The translations under genes and the position numbers were made by a program. Shown here piece by piece: positions 9,369 through 14,737 of a stretch of 14,737 nt of DNA; the stretch's first letter is position 1, and each line of letters begins with the position of its first letter. The notes below the pieces were generated by a model, which saw only the letters and a program-made list of their open reading frames with translations, searched no databases and was not told the origin of the DNA. The stretch is from DASUKL01 sp036278755 (lineage in GTDB: Bacteria > Chloroflexota > Limnocylindria > Limnocylindrales > CSP1-4): the NCBI GenBank assembly GCA_036278755.1, contig DASUKL010000051.1:1-14737 (forward strand), given 5' to 3'.

Positions 9369-10874
9369 GTGAGCCCCCTGGCGCGGCCCTTCAGCCGCCG
9401 ACTCTTCCTGCGCTCCACCGGCCTGGGGGCGGTGGGTGTCGCGCTCGTGGGCGGCGGCGTGGTCATCGATCGGGGCGTCCAGCTGCTCACCGCGGCACCG
9501 CGTCCCCCGGCTGCCCAGGGCCCGAGCATCGCGCCTTACCGCTCGCGGCCCGACCTCCTGCCCCCGCCCATCTCGATCACCGTGAGCGGCCCGGCCGCCC
9601 CGGGCTACATCTTCCTCACCCCGGCCAACGGCCAGGTCAAGAATGGGCCGCTGATCATCGACGACCAGGGCGAACTGGTCTGGATGCGGCCGGACAAGGA
9701 CATGGAGGCCACGAACCTCCGGGTGGCGATGTACCGCGGCCAGCCCGTGCTGACCTGGTGGCAGGGCGACGGGCTGGTCGGCTACGGGCACGGGGAGTAC
9801 ATCGTGGCCGATGCGACCTACCGCCACATCGCCACGGTCAAGGCCACCGGCGGCTACTTCGGCGACCTGCACGACTTCGTCCTGACTCCCCAGGGCACGG
9901 GCCTCATGACGATCTTCGGCGACACCGTGGGTGGCGTGCCCACCTACCGCGGCCTGGCCCACGGGCCGCTCATCGAGGGCGTCGTCCAGGAGATCGACGT
10001 CGCGACCGGCGATCAGGTCTTCCAGTGGCGGTCCTCGGACCACGTGCCCAGCTCGGAGTCCTACCTGGCCGTGCCCAAGGGGCCGGGCGAGGCGTACGAC
10101 TACTTCCACATCAATTCGGTCGACGAGGCCGGCGACGGCGACCTGCTCGTCTCCGCCCGCCATACCTGGTGCGTCTACAAGATCCGGCGCACGACCGGCG
10201 AGGTCGTCTGGCGCCTGGGCGGGACGCGCAGCGACTTCCGCCTGGGCCCGGGCGTCCGCTTCGCCTGGCAGCACGACGCCCGGCACCAGGAAGATGGGAC
10301 GTTGTCGATCTTCGACGATGGCGCCCACGGTCCGCCACCCCAGTTCGAGAAGGTCTCCCGGGGCATCGTCCTGCGCCTCGACGAGGCGGCCGGCAGGGCC
10401 AGCCTGGTCCGCGCCTACAGCCACCCCGACATCCTCGCCGCGAGCCAGGGCAGCATGCAGGTCCTCGATGACGGCCACGCCTTCCTGGGCTGGGGCAACG
10501 TGGCGGCCTTCACCGAGTACGACGCCGACGGGACCATCGTCGTGGACGGCACCTTCCCCGGGGCCGGCTCCTACCGAGCCTTCCGCTTCCCCTGGGTGGG
10601 ACGGCCGGCCGATCCGCCGGACATCGCGGTCGTGCCCCGCGGCGACGGCATCCGGGCCGTCTACGCCAGCTGGAACGGGGCCACGGAGGCCACCGACTGG
10701 CAGCTCCTGGTGGGCGAGGCAGCCGATTCGCTGACGCCCCTGGCCTCCTCGCCCCGCGAGGGCTTCGAGACGGCCTTCGGCACCCGTAGCACGGCCCGCC
10801 TGGCGGCCGTGCGGGCCCTGGGCTCGGACGGCGCCGTCCTCGGGACCTCGAAGCCGGTCGACCTGGCAGGCTGA
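9369..10874 (+). CDS. Tat-exported arylsulfotransferase (ASST)-family protein
   Basis: A 501-residue protein. The N terminus has a near-ideal twin-arginine signal, SRRLFLRS (Arg10-Arg11), followed by a hydrophobic stretch GLGAVGVALVGGGVV, so it should be exported folded. It then reads like the Arylsulfotran_2 (six-bladed propeller) family: GPLIIDDQGELVWMRP, DLHDFVLTP (His168), YDYFHINSVDEAGDGDLLVSARHT (His247, His265), GEVVWRLGG, and FAWQHDARHQEDGTLSIFDDG (His302). Conserved His residues carry the sulfate in true PAPS-independent arylsulfate sulfotransferases; I place these by motif only. Substrate is unknown, and many members have no proven activity. The start GTG 9369 leaves the signal intact and has a TATCCT box 7 nt upstream. 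An 8-bp tandem repeat array starts on its stop codon. Confidence 0.78.
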   Translation: MSPLARPFSRRLFLRSTGLGAVGVALVGGGVVIDRGVQLLTAAPRPPAAQGPSIAPYRSRPDLLPPPISITVSGPAAPGYIFLTPANGQVKNGPLIIDDQGELVWMRPDKDMEATNLRVAMYRGQPVLTWWQGDGLVGYGHGEYIVADATYRHIATVKATGGYFGDLHDFVLTPQGTGLMTIFGDTVGGVPTYRGLAHGPLIEGVVQEIDVATGDQVFQWRSSDHVPSSESYLAVPKGPGEAYDYFHINSVDEAGDGDLLVSARHTWCVYKIRRTTGEVVWRLGGTRSDFRLGPGVRFAWQHDARHQEDGTLSIFDDGAHGPPPQFEKVSRGIVLRLDEAAGRASLVRAYSHPDILAASQGSMQVLDDGHAFLGWGNVAAFTEYDADGTIVVDGTFPGAGSYRAFRFPWVGRPADPPDIAVVPRGDGIRAVYASWNGATEATDWQLLVGEAADSLTPLASSPREGFETAFGTRSTARLAAVRALGSDGAVLGTSKPVDLAG

Positions 10875-10926
10875 TCTGCTGATCGGCTGATCTGCTGATC
10901 GGCTGATCGGCTGATCGGCTGATCCC
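10871..10926. repeat. Seven tandem 8-bp repeats CTGATC(T/G)G
   Basis: CTGATC occurs at 10871, 10879, 10887, 10895, 10903, 10911 and 10919, exactly 8 bp apart, followed by TG, GG, TG, GG, GG, GG and CC. The first unit overlaps the TGA stop of the arylsulfotransferase gene. Every unit contains GATC. Confidence 0.92.
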
Positions 10927-10960
10927 GCCGGCGGGCTGATCACCCGCGCGGGCTGATCAC
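10919..10960 (+). terminator. Two GC palindromes in 17-bp units after the octamer array
   Basis: The CTGATC motif continues at 10936 and 10953, now 17 bp apart, because a GC palindrome is inserted in each interval: CCCGCCGGCGGG (10924-10935) and CCCGCGCGGG (10943-10952). In RNA these are two short GC hairpins 50-78 nt past the stop codon. They may end or protect the transcript, but there is no T-run. Confidence 0.35.
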
Positions 10961-10975
10961 GCCTCAGCCCAGCTC

Positions 10976-11010
10976 TTGGCCAATCAGGACCGGTCCGGCA
11001 CTGTTATGCC
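10976..11010 (+). repeat. Bipartite motif copy 1: TTGGCCAA-N-TTATGCC
   Basis: TTGGCCAA (10976-10983) and TTATGCC (11004-11010), with TTGGCC and TTATGC 22 bp apart. The interior TCCGGCAC is shared with copy 2. It points rightward, the same direction as the arylsulfotransferase gene it follows. Confidence 0.65.
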
Positions 11011-11099
11011 CGAGCCCCCCGGATCGGTAGCTTCCTTCCCGGGTCCTGGCCTGCCCAGCGCGGGATCCCGCCCCTCAGTCGCGCCTCCCTGGCGCCTTC

Positions 11100-11160
11100 A
11101 GCCCCACAGCCCCGATCCAGGGCCCCGCAGTCCCGGATCCGGCCCCGCAGTCCCGGCTCC
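11100..11160. repeat. 20-bp tandem repeat, two good copies and one decayed
   Basis: GGCCCCGCAGTCCCGGATCC (11121-11140) is followed by the same unit with one change, GGATCC to GGCTCC (11141-11160). A decayed copy precedes at about 11100-11119. It runs directly into bipartite motif copy 2. Confidence 0.85.
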
Positions 11161-11194
11161 TGGCCAAACAGTGTCGATCCGGCACCCTTATGCC
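11160..11194 (+). repeat. Bipartite motif copy 2: CTGGCCAA-N-TTATGCC
   Basis: CTGGCCAAACAG (from 11160) and TTATGCC (11188-11194), with the same 22-bp spacing as copy 1 and a shared interior TCCGGCAC. The orientation is rightward. Confidence 0.65.
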
Positions 11195-11338
11195 TGGGCC
11201 CCTCGATGACCACGGCGAGGTGGCCACCCCGGAGCCCTCCGCGAGGCCGGATCCGTGGCCATATGCTCCGCCCAGCGCGCGTATGGCCGCGATCGAGGTC
11301 GATCCCGAGGATCCGGAGGCGAGGACCTGGATCCGGTC

Positions 11339-11374
11339 GGATATAACACCGCGATTCCGCACCTGTTTGGCCAA
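11339..11374 (-). repeat. Bipartite motif copy 3 (minus): TTGGCCAA-N-TTATATCC
   Basis: On the minus strand, TTGGCCAAACAG (from 11374) is followed after 22 bp from TTGGCC by TTATATCC (ending at 11339). It points leftward, as codB does. Confidence 0.6.
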
Positions 11375-11378
11375 GGTC

Positions 11379-11394
11379 GGGTCCTTCGGGACCC
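11379..11394 (+). other. Hairpin with a C(UUCG)G loop
   Basis: GGGTCC-TTCG-GGACCC is a perfect 6-bp stem with the extra-stable C(UUCG)G tetraloop when read on the plus strand. It sits between motif copies 3 and 4 and starts the 61-bp repeat at 11386. Copy 5 has a similar but bulged stem at about 11471-11486. Confidence 0.55.
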
Positions 11395-11446
11395 TCCAGC
11401 CCCGGAGCGACCTGGATAAGGCGCTGTGGGCGACGTGTTTGGCCAA
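11386..11446 (-). repeat. 61-bp repeat, copy 1, including bipartite motif copy 4
   Basis: This segment aligns without gaps to 11479-11539 with 47 of 61 identical by my count. On the minus strand it contains TTGGCCAAACA (from 11446) and TTATCC (11419-11414), 21 bp apart. The shared core GGATAAGGCGC(T/C)GTGGGCGA is best conserved. Confidence 0.75.
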
Positions 11447-11478
11447 CGGCTCGAGCCCATCGGCCACGAGCGGGCCGT

Positions 11479-11539
11479 TCCGGACCCTCGATCCCGGGTG
11501 TGCCTCGGATAAGGCGCCGTGGGCGAGGGATCTGGCCAA
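11479..11539 (-). repeat. 61-bp repeat, copy 2, including bipartite motif copy 5
   Basis: Second copy of the 61-bp repeat. On the minus strand TTGGCCAG (from 11539) and TTATCC (11512-11507) keep the 21-bp spacing. It lies 52 bp past the codB stop and points leftward, as codB does. Confidence 0.75.
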
Positions 11540-11591
11540 CCCTCCCGCCAGCGGCCGATCAGTCCACGACTGCTCGGCCGGCGAGAGGCGT

Positions 11592-12971
11592 TCAGTCGCG
11601 GGCGACGGCGGTCGAGCCGGCTAGCCGCTCCAGTATCAGGAACAGAAGGCCAGCCACGATGAAGCCGACCACGTAGGCCACGTCCGCGCCGTCGAGGGCG
11701 ACCGAGGCCGGACCTTGATAGAGGCTCTGGTTCATGAAGGGGATCGAGACGACGAAGCCGACGACGAGGGCGATGAGGGCCGTCAGGCCCGAGGGCAGAG
11801 CGCGGAAGCTCACCGCGCGCTGGCCGTCGAAGCTCCCGCGTCGCAGCCACCAGTCGGCCAGGACGATGGCCATCCAGGGGCCCACCCAGTAGCTCAGGAC
11901 CAGGAGGTAGTTCTCGAACGTGGACTGGAAGTCGGCGGCGTAGAGGTAGAGCGTGGCGAGGAAGCTCAGGACGCCCACGACGAGGGCCGAGAGCGGCCGC
12001 CAGATGCGCAGCCCGGCCGCCAGCAGGGACAGCGAACCGGTGTAGTCGTTCATGGCGTTGACGGCGACCGTGCCGAAGAAGATGGCGATCATGGCCAGGG
12101 CACCCAGGGCTCCGCCGCCCATGACGTCGTTGATCTGGTGGGTCGCGTCCTGGCTGCTGCCGAGGGCGCTCGTGACGGCCAGGCCGAGGGCCTCGAGCCA
12201 GCCCGCCGAGAGGAAGAGGCCCAGGAAGGTCCACAGCCAGATCCGAGGGCGCGAGGCGCTGCGGGGCAGGTAGCGCGAGTAGTCGGAGGCGTAGAGGGCC
12301 CAGGCCAGGACGAAGCTGCCCGAGATGGTGCTCATGAGGATGAAGGTGCCGGCCGATGCGGCGTCCTGATCGGCCAACCCGAAGTCCATCTTGGGCAGGG
12401 CAGCCACGGTGACCACGGCGAAGAGGATGAAGAGGACGACGGCGGCGTAGCGCTCGAAGGTGTGGATGGCCTCGTAGCCCACGATCGACAAGATGGCCTG
12501 ACAGACGATGACTACGGCCAGCCCGGCCACGAAGGGCAGCCCGATGAGGACCTCCAGGGCCCAGGCCCCGAAGAAGGCATTGATGGCATCCCAGGCGATC
12601 GTGCTCAGCCAGTTGATGAGCCCCGGCACGACGACCGACTTGCCGAAGGGCATCCGGCTGGCGGCCATCTGGGCCATGCCCGTGGTCGGCCCCATGGCCG
12701 AGAGGAGGCCCACGAGCGCGGCGGCGATGGCCGTGCCGAGGAGGATCGCGGCCAGGCCGCTCCACCAGCCCAGGCCCACGAAGTCAGCCGTGGCGATGGT
12801 CCCCACGGCGAAGGCGGCGGGCACGAGGTTGGGCGTGAACCAGACCGTGAAGACGCGGCTGACCGCGCCGTAGCGCGCCTCCTCGGGGATGGGTTCGATG
12901 CCCCGCCCTTCGATGGTCAGGTCGCCCTGGCCGCGGGGCATGGTGTCGCGCGTGCTGCTGATGGCGGTCAT
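11592..12971 (-). CDS. codB: NCS1-family cytosine/purine permease
   Basis: A 459-residue membrane protein with about 12 hydrophobic helices from residue 45 to 450. It has NCS1 (nucleobase:cation symporter-1) features: SRMPFG at 105-110 after the first helices, WALYASDYSRYLP (DYSRY at 230-234), and NAMNDYTGSLSLLAAGL at 305-321. E. coli CodB has about 419 residues; the extra length is mainly a 35-residue hydrophilic N terminus and a longer C-terminal part. It should import cytosine or a related base with a cation and feed CodA encoded next to it. The ATG at 12971 has a strong AAGGAGG ribosome binding site 7 nt upstream, lying in the last codons of codA. The codA stop is only 3 nt away, so the two form one operon. 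The exact base transported is inferred from the neighbour. Confidence 0.83.
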   Translation of the reverse strand: MTAISSTRDTMPRGQGDLTIEGRGIEPIPEEARYGAVSRVFTVWFTPNLVPAAFAVGTIATADFVGLGWWSGLAAILLGTAIAAALVGLLSAMGPTTGMAQMAASRMPFGKSVVVPGLINWLSTIAWDAINAFFGAWALEVLIGLPFVAGLAVVIVCQAILSIVGYEAIHTFERYAAVVLFILFAVVTVAALPKMDFGLADQDAASAGTFILMSTISGSFVLAWALYASDYSRYLPRSASRPRIWLWTFLGLFLSAGWLEALGLAVTSALGSSQDATHQINDVMGGGALGALAMIAIFFGTVAVNAMNDYTGSLSLLAAGLRIWRPLSALVVGVLSFLATLYLYAADFQSTFENYLLVLSYWVGPWMAIVLADWWLRRGSFDGQRAVSFRALPSGLTALIALVVGFVVSIPFMNQSLYQGPASVALDGADVAYVVGFIVAGLLFLILERLAGSTAVARD

Positions 12972-12974
12972 GCC

Positions 12975-14342
12975 TCAGCCTCCTTGCTTGGGGGCCTGCC
13001 TGGACGGCTCGCTGGCCGTTGCCACGGTCGCCGACCCCGCGACCTCCGTCGATGGGGTCGGTTTCGTGAAGGTCACCAGCTCATCGCCACCGGGTGAGTG
13101 GATGATGCTCCGGGCCGGCGTCGTCTCGGCCACGATGTGGCCCAGGCGGACCACGGCCAGGGCAGGCGGGCGAAGGCGGATCGCTTCGGCCTCGTCCTGG
13201 CAGTCGAACAGCACGAAGTTCGCCGGCTGCCCTTCCTCGAGGCCGTCGTCCACCCCGGCGGCCCGAGCTGCGTTGGCGGTGACCATGGCGTAGGCCCGGA
13301 ACAGCTCCTCGCGGCCCGTCATCTGGCCCACATGGACCAGCATGCTCAGGGCGTCGAGCATGGAGCCACGGCCCAGGGGATACCAGGGGTCCATGATCGA
13401 ATCGTGGCCGCAGGCCACATTGACGCCGGCCGCGTCGAGCTCCTTGACCCGGGTCATGCCGCGCCGCTTGGGGTAGCTGTCGAAGCGGCCCTGGAGGCTG
13501 ATGTTGTCGAGCGGGTTGGCCACGATGGTCACCCCGGCTCGCTTCAGGATCTGGAGGAGCTTGAAGGCGTAGGCGTCGTTGTAGGAACCCATGGCCGTGG
13601 TGTGTCCGGCCACCACCCGGCCCTGCATCCCCTGGCGCATCGTCTCGGCGGCCACGACCTCCAGGAAGCGGCTCTGCTCGTCGTCCGTCTCGTCGCAGTG
13701 GAGGTCGATGCCCTTGCCGGTCTCGCGGGCGAGCTGGAAGAGGAAGAGGACCTCCTCGACGCCCGCCTCGCGGGTCAGCTCGTAGTGGGGGATGCCGCCG
13801 ATGACGTCGCAGCCGAGGGCCATGGCCTCGCGCATGAGGGCCTGGCCGTCAGGGAAGTCCATGATCCCGTCCTGAGGAAAGGCGATGAGGCGCAGGTCGA
13901 CGAGGTCGCGCACCTCGTCGCGGAGCTCGAGGAGGGCCCGCAGCGCGACCAGGTTCGGGTCGCAGACGTCCACGTGGCTGCGGATGAGGCCCGTGCCCTG
14001 GGCCACTTCCCAGCGGATGGCCTCGCGAGCCCGAGCCTTGACGTCCTCGTGGCTGAGGGTCTGCTTCCGCTCGGCCCAGGTCAGGATGCCCTCGATGAGG
14101 GTGCCCGACACGTTGTAGTGGGGCTCGCCCACGGTCAGCACGGCATCGAGGTGGACGTGCGGATCCACGAGCGGCGGGGAGAGAAGGCGGCCCGCGGCCT
14201 GGATCTCGCGGGCGCCGTCGGCCGGCAGCTGCCCCGGGGGCCGGATGGCGACGATCCGATCGCCGGCGACGGCCACGTCGACGGGCTCGGCCGGGCGGCC
14301 GTGGGTGGGCGCGAGGCGCGCGTCGCGGACGATGAGGTCCAT
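12975..14342 (-). CDS. codA: Cytosine deaminase (CodA-type amidohydrolase)
   Basis: A 455-residue amidohydrolase very similar in motif order to E. coli CodA, which deaminates cytosine to uracil and ammonia for pyrimidine salvage. Metal ligands are His62 and His64 (DPHVHLD), His215 (DLHCDETDDEQSRF) and Asp314 (GHDSIMDPW). Catalytic Glu218, His247 (GHTTAMGSYN), substrate-binding Gln157 (AFPQDG) and Trp320 are present, each one residue off the E. coli number as I recall it. Ser315 replaces E. coli Asp314 in the pocket. A tail of about 30 residues (425-455) rich in Thr, Pro and Ala is extra. The ATG at 14342 starts the conserved MDLIVRDARL; the frame is open to 14456, but that part has no similarity. 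It is the first gene of codA-codB and diverges from the PaiB-like gene. Isoguanine or a similar base is an alternative substrate. Confidence 0.87.
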   Translation of the reverse strand: MDLIVRDARLAPTHGRPAEPVDVAVAGDRIVAIRPPGQLPADGAREIQAAGRLLSPPLVDPHVHLDAVLTVGEPHYNVSGTLIEGILTWAERKQTLSHEDVKARAREAIRWEVAQGTGLIRSHVDVCDPNLVALRALLELRDEVRDLVDLRLIAFPQDGIMDFPDGQALMREAMALGCDVIGGIPHYELTREAGVEEVLFLFQLARETGKGIDLHCDETDDEQSRFLEVVAAETMRQGMQGRVVAGHTTAMGSYNDAYAFKLLQILKRAGVTIVANPLDNISLQGRFDSYPKRRGMTRVKELDAAGVNVACGHDSIMDPWYPLGRGSMLDALSMLVHVGQMTGREELFRAYAMVTANAARAAGVDDGLEEGQPANFVLFDCQDEAEAIRLRPPALAVVRLGHIVAETTPARSIIHSPGGDELVTFTKPTPSTEVAGSATVATASEPSRQAPKQGG

Positions 14343-14496
14343 GGCCTGCCGAGCCTGCCTCCGCTGGGGACGGTGGTGGCCGACGAGGGGGCGGTCGCCT
14401 CCCGCGGCCCCGGATTCGTCCGGCCGAGTGTGGCCCCGGGCCGACCGCGCCGTCAAGCCGCGGGCGGTCGCCTGTCAGACAGCCGCGAGCGGTCGC

Positions 14497-14522
14497 CTCG
14501 AGCGCTCGCCTCGAGCGCTCGC
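14497..14522. repeat. 13-bp tandem duplication with palindromic cores
   Basis: CTCGAGCGCTCGC occurs twice head to tail (14497-14509, 14510-14522). Each copy contains the perfect 10-bp palindrome CGAGCGCTCG, so two equal dimer sites lie 13 bp apart, 37 bp upstream of the putative -10 of the PaiB-like gene. Confidence 0.8.
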
Positions 14523-14558
14523 CGAGCGCGGTTGCCACGCGCGGTCGCCGCAAGCGCC

Positions 14559-14564
14559 TACAGT
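14559..14564 (+). promoter_or_regulatory. Putative -10 element for PaiB-like gene
   Basis: TACAGT is followed by exactly 6 nt and the ATG at 14571, fitting a leaderless transcript. TTGCCA at 14532-14537 is too far (21 bp) to be a normal -35 box. Confidence 0.4.
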
Positions 14565-14570
14565 GGTGGC

Positions 14571-14737
14571 ATGTACGTGCCGCGCCACTACGCCATGCCG
14601 GATCCCGAGACCCAGGCCCTCCTCGCCGCAGCGCGCAGCGGCTGGCTCGTGAGCGGCGGCCCGGACGGCTTCCCCCTGGCCACCCTGCTGCCGATCCTGT
14701 GGCGGGGCGAGCGTGTCGTCATGCACATGGCCCGCGC
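14571..14737 (+). CDS. PaiB-like FMN-binding protein, N-terminal fragment
   Basis: The first 55 codons of a gene that runs off the window. MYVPRHYAMPDPETQALLAAARSGWLVS and then GFPLATLLPILW and VVMHMAR follow the PaiB family N terminus (MYxPxxF..., a short helix, then the split-barrel strands FGTLVS, P-A-S-H-L-P and G-H-I-A-R-A-N). PaiB proteins carry an FMN-binding split-barrel related to pyridoxamine-phosphate oxidase. B. subtilis PaiB was described as a negative regulator of sporulation and protease genes. Most homologues have no proven role. The usual His in the H-L-P motif is Leu here (ATLLP). The gene diverges from codA and could either be regulated with it or be unrelated. Confidence 0.75.
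   Translation, partial: MYVPRHYAMPDPETQALLAAARSGWLVSGGPDGFPLATLLPILWRGERVVMHMAR

Larger units (their letters stand above)
10875..11591. other. 717-bp gene-free repeat region between convergent genes
   Basis: No reading frame here resembles a protein, and the open frames on both strands are expected at this G+C. The region contains the CTGATC array (10871-10960), five copies of a TTGGCCAA...TTAT(N)CC motif, a 20-bp tandem repeat (11121-11160), a 61-bp repeat pair (11386-11446 and 11479-11539), and a UUCG-type hairpin (11379-11394). I counted about 22 GATC sites by eye. Confidence 0.75.
14343..14570. promoter_or_regulatory. Divergent control region between codA and PaiB-like gene
   Basis: This 228-bp region contains four copies of GCGGTCGCC (14391, 14464, 14489, 14541), a palindrome CTGTC-A-GACAG (14472-14482), and a 13-bp tandem duplication of CTCGAGCGCTCGC (14497-14522) that includes the palindrome CGAGCGCTCG twice. 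A weak minus-strand promoter for codA may be TTGACG (14456-14451) with CACACT (14432-14427), 18 bp apart. The palindromes are reasonable regulator sites, but no regulator is known. Confidence 0.4.

Noticed and set aside
7190..10471. Very long plus-strand open frame of 1093 codons opposite glgE and into the arylsulfotransferase
   Set aside because: It is antisense to well-identified genes. Long spurious frames are expected at about 70% G+C, and its product has no family motif.
11175..11194. GGCAC...ATGC resembling a sigma54 promoter
   Set aside because: The GG to GC gap is 9 bp and not the strict 10 bp in both plus-strand copies, and the minus-strand copies lose the GC.
11190..11624. Plus-strand frame in the gene-free block with repeated LDKALWATCLAN-like peptides
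   Set aside because: The peptide repeat is just the 61-bp DNA repeat read in frame. The frame runs into codB antisense and all frames there are open.

Overview
This window is about 70% G+C and has a compact, mostly chromosomal-looking gene set. No transposase, phage gene, CRISPR array, tRNA or rRNA was seen. The mix fits a high-GC soil or freshwater bacterium: a TreS-maltokinase fusion next to GlgE, NDH-2, DinB and YdeI/OmdA proteins, a Tat-type arylsulfotransferase, and several starts that look leaderless. Chloroflexota (for example Limnocylindria-like) or Actinomycetota would both fit. I cannot decide between them from sequence alone.

Layout from left to right. (1) Positions 1-111 are the last 36 codons of a probable type II NADH dehydrogenase. 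A gene-poor stretch with five perfect 18-bp tandem repeats follows. (2) A DinB-fold protein on the minus strand diverges from a single-pass membrane protein with a Pro/Thr-rich stalk and a beta-propeller-like outer part; an 8-bp-arm inverted repeat lies between them. (3) A membrane-attached J-domain protein and a YdeI/OmdA protein form a two-gene minus-strand operon with an ATGA overlap. (4) glgE and a treS-maltokinase fusion form a second minus-strand operon with a GTGA overlap. Together they encode the conversion of trehalose to maltose, then maltose 1-phosphate, then alpha-1,4-glucan. The branching enzyme glgB is not in the window. (5) A Tat-exported arylsulfotransferase-family protein diverges from glgE. 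(6) About 717 bp without a gene holds several repeat families and separates two convergent transcription units. (7) codA and codB (cytosine deaminase and an NCS1 permease) form a minus-strand pyrimidine-salvage operon, divergent from the start of a PaiB-like FMN-binding protein that is cut by the window edge.

The best candidates for something undescribed are non-coding. The 717-bp block has a bipartite motif (TTGGCCAA, then 21-22 bp, then TTAT(N)CC) in five copies. Each copy is oriented like the gene it follows, and the block is dense in GATC. Four gene starts also share a TANNNT hexamer exactly 6-7 nt upstream, which suggests that leaderless transcription is common in this organism. Among the proteins, GlgE carries an extra Ala/Arg-rich repeat segment of about 45 residues, and CodA has Ser where E. 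coli CodA has Asp314 in the active site.
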